Part shown: piece by piece, positions 15,016 to 22,601 of the stretch
How positions within the stretch are numbered: position 1 is the first letter of the stretch
Layout: every line of letters starts with the position of its first letter
Origin: Fragilaria radians
Lineage: Eukaryota > Bacillariophyta > Fragilariophyceae > Fragilariales > Fragilariaceae
Assembly: GCA_900642245.1 (NCBI GenBank)
Contig: CAAAJI010000756.1
Coordinates: 1-22,607 of the forward strand
DNA length: 22,607 nt
Direction: 5' to 3'
Position numbers and translations under genes: made by a program
Notes under the pieces: generated by a model
The model's input: the letters and a program-made list of their open reading frames with translations, nothing else
What the model was told of the DNA's origin: nothing
Database searches by the model: none

Positions 15016-15318
15016 TTGCTTTTCAACCTGTTGCTTGCCCTCACCTTCGCATCGCCCGAGCTAGGTCCGGTCCAGTGGATTCGCCCGGCCGACTATCCCG
15101 AGGCGCTCCGGTCCGAACGCAAAGAGGGCGTCGTGGATTTTCAATTGACGTTCAGCCCCGAAGGCCGCGTGACCGTGTGCGCCATCCTGCAATCCAGCGG
15201 CGTGGTTCTGCTTGACGCAATCACCTGCCGCCTGTCGGCCAGCCGCGCCAGGGCAAGCGCGAGCCAACCCCGTGTCCAGAACTTTCGGCACGCGTGGAAG
15301 GCTCCAGCGGTCTTGTGA
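15016..15318 (+). CDS. Small periplasmic TonB C-terminal-like protein
   Basis: The 100-residue product starts with a short hydrophobic leader (MLFNLLLALTFA) and then reads IRPADYPEAL, KEGVVDFQLTFSPEGRV and SSGVVLLDAITCRL. This matches the C-terminal domain of energy-transducing TonB proteins (DYP-AL, EG-V-F-L--P-GRV, SSG---LD--TC-L). There is no proline-rich spacer and no clear long membrane anchor, so it is a lone TonB-like domain, probably exported. Two cysteines flank the SSG segment. TTG 15016 is preferred because AGGAG lies seven bases upstream and it gives the leader peptide; an earlier in-frame TTG at 14953 lacks both. Its TGA at 15316-15318 overlaps the ATG of the acetyltransferase gene. 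Function cannot be stated beyond the domain. Confidence 0.75.
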   Translation: MLFNLLLALTFASPELGPVQWIRPADYPEALRSERKEGVVDFQLTFSPEGRVTVCAILQSSGVVLLDAITCRLSASRARASASQPRVQNFRHAWKAPAVL

Positions 15319-15827
15319 TGGCGTTGCGGACTTTATTCTTCGAGCCACTGCCGCCGACGGATCGCCCCGCGCAGGACGTCGTCGCATCGCTAGTGGACAA
15401 GGCTTCCAACGGCGCGTCGATCGCTGATACCCTTATCGCCGTCGTCGAAGGGCAGATGGCTCTCTATCAGCGCACGCGCGCCGCTGCCCCCTGGATCGGC
15501 TATCTCGCGAGCGATCCGCAAACGCATGAGCTGGTGGGATCCTGCAGCTTCATCGCGGACGGTTCGAGCAGCTCGATCGAGATCGCTTATTTTACCTTCC
15601 CACCGTTCGAGGGAACAGGCGTCGCCACTGCCATGGCACGACAACTGCTCTCCATCGCCGCGAGCGCGGGTAATCCTGATCTCCATGCCTTCACCCTGCG
15701 CGAGGAAAATGCCTCCACCGCGATCCTGCGCAAGCTCGGTTTCGCCCAGACTGGCGAGGCCCAGGACGACGATGCCGGCACTGTCTGGAGATGGGAACGG
15801 CGCACGGGTTCGTCCCCGGTAGCCTAG
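15318..15827 (+). CDS. GNAT-family N-acetyltransferase
   Basis: A 169-residue protein with the GNAT fold pattern: a mid-protein strand with IEIAYFTFPPFEGTGVATAM, which corresponds to motif A that binds acetyl-CoA (the Q/R-x-x-G-x-G/A loop is relaxed here to FEGTGVA), and then REENASTAILRKLGFAQTGE, the motif B region with the conserved N-x-x-S/T-x-x-ILRKLGF signature. This is close to the RimJ/RimL-like acetyltransferases that act on proteins, peptides or small amines. The substrate is not predictable. ATG 15318 shares one base with the preceding stop, so the two genes are likely coupled; GTG 15294 is an alternative start eight codons upstream. About 200 bp without a gene follow. Confidence 0.85.
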   Translation: MALRTLFFEPLPPTDRPAQDVVASLVDKASNGASIADTLIAVVEGQMALYQRTRAAAPWIGYLASDPQTHELVGSCSFIADGSSSSIEIAYFTFPPFEGTGVATAMARQLLSIAASAGNPDLHAFTLREENASTAILRKLGFAQTGEAQDDDAGTVWRWERRTGSSPVA

Positions 15828-15957
15828 CCCTCGAACAAAATCCTTCCAATGTAGGATTGGGCCTGCCACGCTCGACAAATGGCGCTGACCCGGCCCGTTC
15901 GATCCTCCAGATTTCGCTGCTTCGAACCCTCGGGAACCGCTTTCGACGGCGACGTAG

Positions 15958-15975
15958 TGTCTGGTTTGTCTGGTT
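15958..15975 (+). repeat. Two exact 9-bp tandem repeats upstream of coaBC
   Basis: TGTCTGGTT occurs twice in direct succession at 15958-15966 and 15967-15975, inside the 203-bp gap between the acetyltransferase and coaBC. The gap also has an AATCCT/AGGATT inverted repeat near 15839. No tRNA, convincing promoter or small gene was found in it. The repeat may be a binding site or chance. Confidence 0.5.
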
Positions 15976-16030
15976 CCGAGGACCCGCGCCAGCCTCGACT
16001 CGCCCCCTCGCGGCGGGCTAGTCGGCGCTG

Positions 16031-17236
16031 ATGGCGCACATTCTCCTCATCGTCGGCGGCGGGATCGCGGCCTACAAGGCTGCCGAGCTGATCCGCGGCG
16101 CGCGCAAGGCCGGCCACCAGATCACCCCCGTGCTGACCGCGGGCGGTTCGCATTTCGTCACGCCGATGAGCCTTGCCGCACTGGCCGAAAGCCCGGTCTA
16201 TACCTCCTTGTGGGATTTGAAGGACGAGGCCGAAATGGGCCACATCCAGCTGTCCCGCGCCGCCGACCTGGTGCTGGTCTGCCCCGCCACCGCGGACCTT
16301 ATCGCCAAGATGGCGGCCGGGATCGCCGACGATCTCGCCACCACCCTGCTGCTAGCGACCGATAAGCCGGTGGTGATCGCCCCGGCGATGAACGTCCGCA
16401 TGTGGCAGCACGAAGCGACTCAAGCCAACATCGCCACCCTCCGAGCACGTGGTGTCACCGTGATCGATCCCGACGAAGGCCCGATGGCCTGCGGCGAGTT
16501 CGGACCCGGAAGACTGCCGGAGCCGGAGGCCATAATCGAGTGGCTTCAAACCAACACGTCCGTCCAGGCGACATCCGGGAGGTTGAGCTCGGGCCCCGCC
16601 GTTTCTCTTTCCGGGCGCCATATCCTGATCACTGCCGGGCCAACCCACGAACCGATCGATCCCGTTCGAGTTCTCGCCAACCGCTCTTCGGGCAAGCAGG
16701 GTTTCGCAATCGCTACCGCTGCCGCCCAGGCGGGTGCGCGGGTCACTCTTATCGCCGGCCCGGTATCGCTTCCCACCCCCGGCGGCGTGGCCCGGATCGA
16801 CGTCGAGACCGCCGAGCAGATGGCGGCGGCCGTCGAGCAGGCCCTCCCCGCCGACGTCGCGATCCTGGTCGCCGCAGTCGCCGACTGGAAGGTCGTCCAG
16901 TCGCCGCACAAGCTCAAGAAAGCCGACGGCCCGCCCCAACTGACCTTCGCCCCCAATCCCGACATCCTCGCCACCCTCGCCCAGCATCCGGACCGCCCCC
17001 GCCTGCTCGTCGGCTTTGCCGCGGAGACCGAGAATGTCGTCGCCAACGCCACTGCGAAGCGCCTTGCCAAGGGGGCCGACTGGATCGTCGCCAACGACGT
17101 GTCGCGCAACGTCATGGGCGGCGACCGCAACCGCGTGCACCTGATCACCGCGAAGGGCGCGAAGGAATGTCCCGAAGCGACCAAGGAGGAGATCGCGCGC
17201 CACCTCATTCAGCACATCGTCGAGGAACTTGCGTGA
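16031..17236 (+). CDS. coaBC: Bifunctional phosphopantothenoylcysteine decarboxylase/phosphopantothenate-cysteine ligase
   Basis: CoaBC makes 4'-phosphopantetheine for coenzyme A in two steps: CoaB joins cysteine to phosphopantothenate with CTP, and CoaC decarboxylates the product with FMN. The 401-residue length is normal. The N-terminal CoaC flavoprotein part has GGGIAAYKAAELIR, the PAMNVRMW substrate-binding motif from residue 118, and the catalytic Cys154 in MACGEFGPGRLPEP. The C-terminal CoaB part starts near residue 195 with HILITAGPTHEPIDPVR, followed by NRSSGKQGFA and the lysine-rich WKVVQSPHKLKK loop that helps bind CTP. The TGA overlaps the GTG of dut, so coaBC, dut and moeB form an operon. 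Confidence 0.97.
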   Translation: MAHILLIVGGGIAAYKAAELIRGARKAGHQITPVLTAGGSHFVTPMSLAALAESPVYTSLWDLKDEAEMGHIQLSRAADLVLVCPATADLIAKMAAGIADDLATTLLLATDKPVVIAPAMNVRMWQHEATQANIATLRARGVTVIDPDEGPMACGEFGPGRLPEPEAIIEWLQTNTSVQATSGRLSSGPAVSLSGRHILITAGPTHEPIDPVRVLANRSSGKQGFAIATAAAQAGARVTLIAGPVSLPTPGGVARIDVETAEQMAAAVEQALPADVAILVAAVADWKVVQSPHKLKKADGPPQLTFAPNPDILATLAQHPDRPRLLVGFAAETENVVANATAKRLAKGADWIVANDVSRNVMGGDRNRVHLITAKGAKECPEATKEEIARHLIQHIVEELA

Positions 17237-17673
17237 CCGTCCGCATCCAGATCGCCCGCCTGCCCCATGGCGAGGGCTTGCCACTCCCCGGCTACGCAAC
17301 CCCGGGCGCGGCCGGCATGGACGTCGTCGCCGCGGAGGATCTCGACCTCGCGCCGGGCCAGCGCCATGCCGTCGCTACCGGCTTCCGCGTCGCCATTCCG
17401 CACGGCTATGAAATCCAGGTCCGCCCCCGCTCGGGCCTCGCCTTCAAGCACGGCATTTCGGTGCCCAACACGCCGGGCACGATCGACAGCGACTATCGCG
17501 GCGAGCTCAAGATCCTTCTGATCAACCACGGCACCGAACCCTTCGCCATCCGCCGCGGCGACCGGATCGCGCAACTGGTCCCCGCCGCCGTCACTCTCGC
17601 CGCCCTCGACGAGGTCGCCGAACTGGACGACACCACGCGCGGCCAGGGCGGGTTCGGTAGCACCGGCCAGTGA
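17233..17673 (+). CDS. dut: dUTP diphosphatase (dUTPase)
   Basis: Dut hydrolyses dUTP to dUMP and pyrophosphate, keeping uracil out of DNA and supplying dUMP for thymidylate synthesis. The 146-residue product is the standard homotrimeric type. All five motifs are visible in order: AGMDVVA, RPRSGLAFKHG, GTIDSDYRGEL (with the catalytic Asp), RGDRIAQLV, and the C-terminal lid RGQGGFGSTG. GTG 17233 overlaps the coaBC stop (GTGA), and its own stop overlaps the GTG of the next gene in the same way. The frame is open far upstream inside coaBC, but that part is the shadow frame of coaBC and lacks dUTPase features. Confidence 0.98.
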   Translation: MTVRIQIARLPHGEGLPLPGYATPGAAGMDVVAAEDLDLAPGQRHAVATGFRVAIPHGYEIQVRPRSGLAFKHGISVPNTPGTIDSDYRGELKILLINHGTEPFAIRRGDRIAQLVPAAVTLAALDEVAELDDTTRGQGGFGSTGQ

Positions 17674-18440
17674 GCCTCAGCGACGAGGAGCTCGACCGCT
17701 ACGCGCGGCACATCGTCCTGCCGCAGGTCGGCGGGATCGGGCAGCAACGGCTGAAAGCGACCCGGGTCGCGATCGTCGGTGCCGGCGGAATTGGCGCGGC
17801 GGTGATACCGGCGCTGACCGGTGCCGGCATCGGCCATCTGACGATCATCGACGGCGACCGCGTCGAACTATCCAACCTCCAGCGTCAGTCGATCTACGAC
17901 ATGGGCCAGATCGGCATGGAAAAGGCGCGCCTCGCAAGCCATTTCGTCACCGCCCGCAACCCCCACATCAGCCTCACCAGCATCGGCGACCGGATCGACG
18001 CCGGCAACGCCGCTGAAATGCTCGCCGGACATCATCTGGTAATCGATGGCACCGACAATTTCGCCACCCGGCTGGTCGTCAGCGACGCCTGCGTCGCGCT
18101 CGGCTTGCCGCTGATCAGTGCCGCCGCCCAGCAATTCCAGGGCCAGGTCGCCTTGTTCCGCTCGAAGCCCTGCTACCGCTGTTTCGTCGGCGATGCGTTC
18201 GACGCCGACGATTGCGACACCTGCGCCGAAATGGGCGTGCTCGGCGCCCTGACCGCGACCGTCGGAAGCTTCGCCGCCTTGGTCGCGATCCGCGCCATCA
18301 CCGGCATCGGCAACGACCCTGCCGGGACGCTGCATCTGTTCGACGGGCTTACGCTTTCTTGGCGGCGCTTACGGATTTCTTCGGAGCCGGCTTGCCGGGC
18401 TTGCGGGCTTTCGCAGGCGCCTTCCGGCCCTTCTTCTTGA
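17670..18440 (+). CDS. moeB: HesA/MoeB/ThiF-family sulfur-carrier adenylyltransferase
   Basis: An E1-like enzyme that adenylates the C-terminus of a small sulfur carrier (MoaD for molybdopterin or ThiS for thiamine). The 256-residue length fits MoeB/ThiF without a rhodanese domain. Features are RYARHIVLPQVG at the N-terminus, nucleotide loop GAGGIGAAV, NLQRQSIY with the active-site Arg, and GTDNFATR. Two cysteine pairs, C168/C171 (CYRC) and C242/C245 (CRAC), form the structural zinc site. I use moeB, but ThiF activity cannot be excluded, and no moa or thi genes are nearby. GTG 17670 overlaps the dut stop. The last 92 bases overlap the 3' end of topA on the other strand, and since they encode the second zinc pair the overlap is needed by this gene. 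Confidence 0.88.
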   Translation: MSLSDEELDRYARHIVLPQVGGIGQQRLKATRVAIVGAGGIGAAVIPALTGAGIGHLTIIDGDRVELSNLQRQSIYDMGQIGMEKARLASHFVTARNPHISLTSIGDRIDAGNAAEMLAGHHLVIDGTDNFATRLVVSDACVALGLPLISAAAQQFQGQVALFRSKPCYRCFVGDAFDADDCDTCAEMGVLGALTATVGSFAALVAIRAITGIGNDPAGTLHLFDGLTLSWRRLRISSEPACRACGLSQAPSGPSS

Positions 18441-20859
18441 CCGGTCCCTTGGCCGCCTTGGCGTCGATCAGCGCAACCGCTTCCTCCAGCGTAACCGCCT
18501 TCGGATCGGCCGACTTCGGCAAGGTCGCGTGGGTGGTGCCATCGCTCGCATAAGGGCCGTATTTGCCCTCCATCACCTTGATCTCGAGCCCGGATTCCGG
18601 ATGCGCACCAAGCACTGCCAGCGGCTCCCTTGCGGCCCCTCGCCCGCCCTTGGACGCCGCGGCTTCGGCCAGCTTGACCACTGCCGCGTTCATCCCCGTT
18701 TCGAACACCTCCAACGGCGTCGACAGCCGGGCATATTTCCCATCATGCAAAAGATACGGCCCGTAGCGCCCGATCGATGCGCTGATCATCAGCCCGGTTT
18801 CAGGATGCAGGCCGATCTCCTTCGGCAGGGACAGCAATGCCTCGGCGGTATCGACCGTCATCCCCTCGAGCAATTCCTTGGGAATCGAGGCGCGCTTGCC
18901 GTCCCGCTCCAGGTACGGGCCGAACCGCCCCGACTTCAGCTCGATGCCGTTGCCGACATCGGATGGCCCCTCGGTGGTCACCTGCTCGCCGCCCTGCCCG
19001 AACTGGCGGGTGTATTTGCATTCGGGATAGTTGGAGCAGGCGACGAACGCGCCATATTTCCCGCCGCGAAGCCCGAGCCGGCCAGTCCCGCAGGTCGGGC
19101 AGAGCCGCGCGTCGCTGCCGTCCTCCTTGTCGGGAAACAGGAACGGCGCGAGGAATTCGTCGAGCGCTGCGGTCACTTCGGATGGCTTCTGCTCCATCAC
19201 GTCGCCCGCCATCGGCTTAAAGTCCTTCCAGAACATCTCGAGCATCTTTTGCCAGCCGAGCCGCCCGCCCGACACATCGTCGAGTTCCTCCTCCAGCAAG
19301 GCGGTGTAATCGTAATTGACGTAGCGCTCGAAAAACCGCTCGAGGAAGGCCGTCACCAGCCGCCCGCTCTCCTCCGGGAAGAAGCGGTTCTTCTCGAGCC
19401 GCACATATTCGCGGTCCTTCAGCGTCTGCAGCGTCGCCGCATAGGTCGAGGGCCGTCCGATGCCGAGCTCCTCGAGCCGCTTGACCAGGCTCGCCTCGGA
19501 AAAGCGCGGCGGCGGCTGGGTGAAGCTCTGCACTGCATCGACGCCTTTCTTGACGGGCGCATCACCGGTCCGAAGCGGCGGCATCTTCCCGCCGTCCTCG
19601 TCTTCCTTGTCGTCGAAGCCCTCTTCGTAGAGCGCAAGATAGCCCGGAAACAGCGTCACCTGCCCGGTCGCCCGAAGCGTCGCCCGGCCCGCGCCATCGG
19701 TCAGCTCGACCGTCGTCCGCTCGAGCCGAGCCGACGCCATCTGGCTCGCCAGCGCACGGTTGAAGATGAGCGAATAGAGCCTGGCATGATCGCCCGATCC
19801 GCCATGATCCTTGGTGAATTCGGTCGGCCGGATCGCTTCATGCGCTTCCTGCGCATTCTTGGCCTTGCTGACGTAATGGCGCGGCTTGTCGGGGACGAAG
19901 CCTGCATCGTAGCGGTCGGCGATAGCCTTGCGCGCAGCCGAAATCGCCTCGCCCGCCATCTGCACCCCGTCGGTCCGCATGTAGGTAATCAGCCCGTCCT
20001 CGTAGAGCGATTGGGCAAGCCTCATCGTGTGGCTTGCCGCGAAGCCAAGCTTGCGCGCGGCCTCCTGCTGCAAGGTCGAGGTGGTGAACGGTGGCGGCGG
20101 ATTGCGGGTCAGCGGCTTGGTCTCGACCGAAGCGACGGTAAAGCGCCCGTCCTCGACGGTCTTCTTCGCCGCGTCCGCACTTCCCTTGTCGCCGATCGAC
20201 AGCCGATCCAGCTTCTTGCCATCGAGCGCGACCAGCCGCGCGGTAAACGGGGTCCCGTCCGATTCGAACGTCGCCGTGACCGACCAATATTCCTGGCTCT
20301 TGAACAGCTCGATCTCGCGCTCGCGGTCGACGATGATGCGCAATGCGACCGACTGGACGCGGCCAGCCGACTTGGCGCCGGGCAGCTTGCGCCACAGGAT
20401 CGGCGACAGCGTGAATCCGACGAGATAATCGAGCGCTCGGCGCGCACGATATGCATCGATCAAATCCTCGTCGAGCGCGCGGGGATGCTTCATCGCCTCG
20501 GTCACCGTCGCCTTGGTGATCGCGTTGAACGTCACCCGTTCGACATTGGCCGGAAGCAGTTTCTTCTTCCGAAGCACTTCCTGCACATGCCAGCTGATCG
20601 CCTCGCCCTCGCGATCCGGATCGGTCGCCAGGATAAGCGTGTCGGCCTTCTTGGCTTCGTCCGAAATTGCCTTTAATTGCTTGGCCTTGTCCGGGTAATT
20701 CTCCCATTCCATGGCAAAGCCGTTGTCGGGATCGACCGACCCGTCCTTGGGCGGCAGATCGCGGACATGGCCGTAGCTTGCGAGCACGCGGTGCCCCGGG
20801 CCGAGATATTTTTCGATGGTTTTGGCCTTGGCAGGCGATTCGACGACAACGAGTTTCAA
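18349..20859 (-). CDS. topA: DNA topoisomerase I
   Basis: Type IA topoisomerase that relaxes negative supercoils through a transient 5'-phosphotyrosine bond. The 836-residue protein has the toprim domain (VVVESPAKAKTIEKYLG with E7, and the D80-x-D82-x-E84 metal site in ATDPDREGEA) and the catalytic Tyr293 in LITYMRTDG. One C4 zinc finger (CPTCG to NYPECKY) is followed by repeats of the GRxGPYL type (GRFGPYLERDGK, GRYGPYLLHDGK, GKYGPYASDG). The tail is Lys/Ala/Pro-rich and likely binds DNA. The start is TTG 20859, supported by the family N-terminus and AAGGA nine bases upstream. The 3' end overlaps moeB by 92 bp, and those bases encode the basic tail. The upstream neighbour on this strand is dprA. 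Confidence 0.97.
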   Translation of the reverse strand: MKLVVVESPAKAKTIEKYLGPGHRVLASYGHVRDLPPKDGSVDPDNGFAMEWENYPDKAKQLKAISDEAKKADTLILATDPDREGEAISWHVQEVLRKKKLLPANVERVTFNAITKATVTEAMKHPRALDEDLIDAYRARRALDYLVGFTLSPILWRKLPGAKSAGRVQSVALRIIVDREREIELFKSQEYWSVTATFESDGTPFTARLVALDGKKLDRLSIGDKGSADAAKKTVEDGRFTVASVETKPLTRNPPPPFTTSTLQQEAARKLGFAASHTMRLAQSLYEDGLITYMRTDGVQMAGEAISAARKAIADRYDAGFVPDKPRHYVSKAKNAQEAHEAIRPTEFTKDHGGSGDHARLYSLIFNRALASQMASARLERTTVELTDGAGRATLRATGQVTLFPGYLALYEEGFDDKEDEDGGKMPPLRTGDAPVKKGVDAVQSFTQPPPRFSEASLVKRLEELGIGRPSTYAATLQTLKDREYVRLEKNRFFPEESGRLVTAFLERFFERYVNYDYTALLEEELDDVSGGRLGWQKMLEMFWKDFKPMAGDVMEQKPSEVTAALDEFLAPFLFPDKEDGSDARLCPTCGTGRLGLRGGKYGAFVACSNYPECKYTRQFGQGGEQVTTEGPSDVGNGIELKSGRFGPYLERDGKRASIPKELLEGMTVDTAEALLSLPKEIGLHPETGLMISASIGRYGPYLLHDGKYARLSTPLEVFETGMNAAVVKLAEAAASKGGRGAAREPLAVLGAHPESGLEIKVMEGKYGPYASDGTTHATLPKSADPKAVTLEEAVALIDAKAAKGPVKKKGRKAPAKARKPGKPAPKKSVSAAKKA

Positions 20860-20913
20860 GTGAGCGGTTCCTTACGTACGTACGCGTATGGTGGAGAGCC
20901 GCCGCTCAGGCCG
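20860..20913 (-). promoter_or_regulatory. topA upstream spacer with nested palindromes
   Basis: The 54-bp gap between dprA and topA holds TACGTACGTA (20873-20882), a perfect 10-bp palindrome, overlapping a second palindrome TACGCGTA (20881-20888). The topA ribosome site AAGGA lies next to it. I see no clear -35/-10, so topA may be read from dprA or from a promoter inside it. Confidence 0.4.
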
Positions 20914-22002
20914 TCAAGCGGTCAAACTTACCCGCCCACCGGCATGGCGCTCGAGCCGCCCCGCCAGATCGAGTTCGAGCAGCACCAACTGCACCTCGCC
21001 CGGCGCCGCGCCCGACAGCCGAACGATCTCATCGACCGGGACTGCCGATGGACCAAGCAGCTCGATGATCCGATCCCGAAGCTCGGCAGGCGCATCGGTC
21101 GACATCGCCTCGGCCCGATGTTCGAACGGATAGCTCGGCGAGGCGAGCTTGCCGGTCATCGTCCGAAGACCCTCCATCACGTCCGCGGCATTCTGGATCA
21201 GCGTCGCGCCGTCGCGGATCAGCTGGTTGCAGCCCTGCGCCCGCTGGTCGAGCGGCGACCCCGGCACCGCCATCACCTCGCGCCCCAATTCCCCCGCCAG
21301 CCGCGCGGTGATCAGCGATCCCGAGCGCGGCGCCGCCTCGACCACCACCGTCGCCTGCGCCAGCCCTGCGATGATCCGGTCGCGGTACGGGAAATGACGC
21401 GCCCTGGGCTCGGTTCCCGGCGGCATTTCGGCGACCACAAGTCCGCGTTCGCTCATCAGGCGCTGGCGCTCCGCATTCTCCGGCGGATAGGCGACGTCGA
21501 TCCCGCCCGCGACCACCCCGATCGTTCCGCTCTCCAGCGATCCGTCATGCGCCGCGCTGTCGACCCCGCGCGCCAGTCCCGACACCACCACCACCCCTTC
21601 GCGCCCAAGCTCATGCGCCAGTCCCCGGGCGAACCGGCACGCAGAGGCGCTGGCGTTGCGCGCTCCGACGATCGCCACCATCGGCCGCTCGAGCAAGCCG
21701 AGATCGCCCATCACGGTGAGCAACGGCGGTGCGTCGGAAAGTTCGGCAAGCGCTCGCGGGTACAGTCCCTGCCCAAGCGACAAATAACGCGCGCCGAGTT
21801 TCTCGACACGATCGATTTCGGCCAGCGCCGCCGCATCGCTGAACAGGTTCGGCGCCCGCCCACCACCGCGCCGCGCAAGGTCGGGAACCGCTGCAAGCGC
21901 CTGCTCTGCCCCGCCAAACCGCGCCAGCAACTGGCGAAAGGTGACCGGCCCGACCCCCGACGAGCGAACCAGCCGGAGCCGGGCCAGCAGGTCGCCGTTC
22001 AA
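20914..22002 (-). CDS. dprA: DNA-processing protein DprA (Smf)
   Basis: DprA binds incoming single-stranded DNA during natural transformation and loads RecA. It is also kept in many species not known to be transformable. The 362-residue product has an N-terminal helix-hairpin-helix-like segment (GVGPVTFRQLLARFG), a central Rossmann-type domain with VAIVGARNAS, VVSGLARGVDSAAH and SGSLITARLAGELGREV, and a C-terminal winged-helix-like region (ELRDRIIELLGPSAVPVDEI) found in many DprA proteins. The start is TTG 22002, which overlaps the plsY stop (TTGA) with a G-rich ribosome region upstream. It is probably translated together with plsY and topA. Confidence 0.95.
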   Translation of the reverse strand: MNGDLLARLRLVRSSGVGPVTFRQLLARFGGAEQALAAVPDLARRGGGRAPNLFSDAAALAEIDRVEKLGARYLSLGQGLYPRALAELSDAPPLLTVMGDLGLLERPMVAIVGARNASASACRFARGLAHELGREGVVVVSGLARGVDSAAHDGSLESGTIGVVAGGIDVAYPPENAERQRLMSERGLVVAEMPPGTEPRARHFPYRDRIIAGLAQATVVVEAAPRSGSLITARLAGELGREVMAVPGSPLDQRAQGCNQLIRDGATLIQNAADVMEGLRTMTGKLASPSYPFEHRAEAMSTDAPAELRDRIIELLGPSAVPVDEIVRLSGAAPGEVQLVLLELDLAGRLERHAGGRVSLTA

Positions 22003-22601
22003 CCCCCGGGAACTTCAGTGGACTGGCCGATACGAGGCTCGCTGCCGTTCTTCAGCCGCACCAGATTATCGCGATGTTTCCAGATCACGAGGATCGCGAA
22101 CCCGATCAGCATCGGGACAAGAGCCAGCCCCCCGGCAATCGCGGCGGTCACCGCTGCGCTGGCCGCAGCCGCCATCCCCGCGACCGACGAAATCCTCAGC
22201 ACGAGGAGCAGCCCGACCCATACAGAAGCATAGACCAGGGCCGCGAGGGGGAGCAGCGGGACCAGGATGCCGAGCAAGGTCGCGACCCCCTTCCCGCCGC
22301 GGAACTTGAGCCACACCGGGTAAAGATGCCCGATCAGCGCGCCCGCGGCGGCGTGATAGGTTCCGTCGGGCCACCAGGCCTGCGCGATCAGCACCGCCGC
22401 GGCCCCCTTCGCCGCATCAAGCAGCAAGGTCAGCGCGGCGAGCCCCCTGGATCCGGTGCGGAGCACGTTCGTCGCCCCGATGTTGCCCGACCCGATATCG
22501 CGAAGGTCCCCTCGCCCCGACAAACGGGTCAGCAGCAGCCCGAAGGGGATCGACCCGAGCAGATATCCGACGGCAAGCGCGAGGAGGACGGGGGTGCTCA
22601 T
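21999..22601 (-). CDS. plsY: Glycerol-3-phosphate acyltransferase PlsY
   Basis: PlsY is an inner-membrane enzyme that transfers the acyl group from acyl-phosphate to glycerol-3-phosphate, the first acylation in phospholipid synthesis. The 200-residue product has the usual length, about five to seven hydrophobic segments, and all three motifs: GSIPFG near the N-terminus, GSGNIGATNVLR, and KFRGGKGVAT. ATG 22601 gives a normal N-terminus (MSTPVLLALAVGYLLGS). An in-frame TTG at 22607 is the last base triplet of the window, so a start outside the window cannot be ruled out. The stop overlaps the dprA start, placing plsY first in the visible plsY-dprA-topA set. Confidence 0.95.
   Translation of the reverse strand: MSTPVLLALAVGYLLGSIPFGLLLTRLSGRGDLRDIGSGNIGATNVLRTGSRGLAALTLLLDAAKGAAAVLIAQAWWPDGTYHAAAGALIGHLYPVWLKFRGGKGVATLLGILVPLLPLAALVYASVWVGLLLVLRISSVAGMAAAASAAVTAAIAGGLALVPMLIGFAILVIWKHRDNLVRLKNGSEPRIGQSTEVPGG

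Noticed and set aside
15791..16021. 76-codon forward frame between the acetyltransferase and coaBC
   Set aside because: It overlaps the end of the acetyltransferase gene, has no ribosome site and no recognisable features.
15828..16030. tRNA gene in the gap before coaBC
   Set aside because: GGTTCGAA-like and GGTTCC-like pieces exist, but no cloverleaf with acceptor stem, anticodon arm and T arm in register could be drawn on either strand.
18529..20676. 715-codon open frame opposite topA
   Set aside because: It lies fully inside topA, has no known motif, and reflects codon bias of topA.
20677..22233. 518-codon forward frame opposite dprA and the topA 5' end
   Set aside because: It spans two intact reverse genes and shows only Arg/Pro/His-rich, domain-free sequence.
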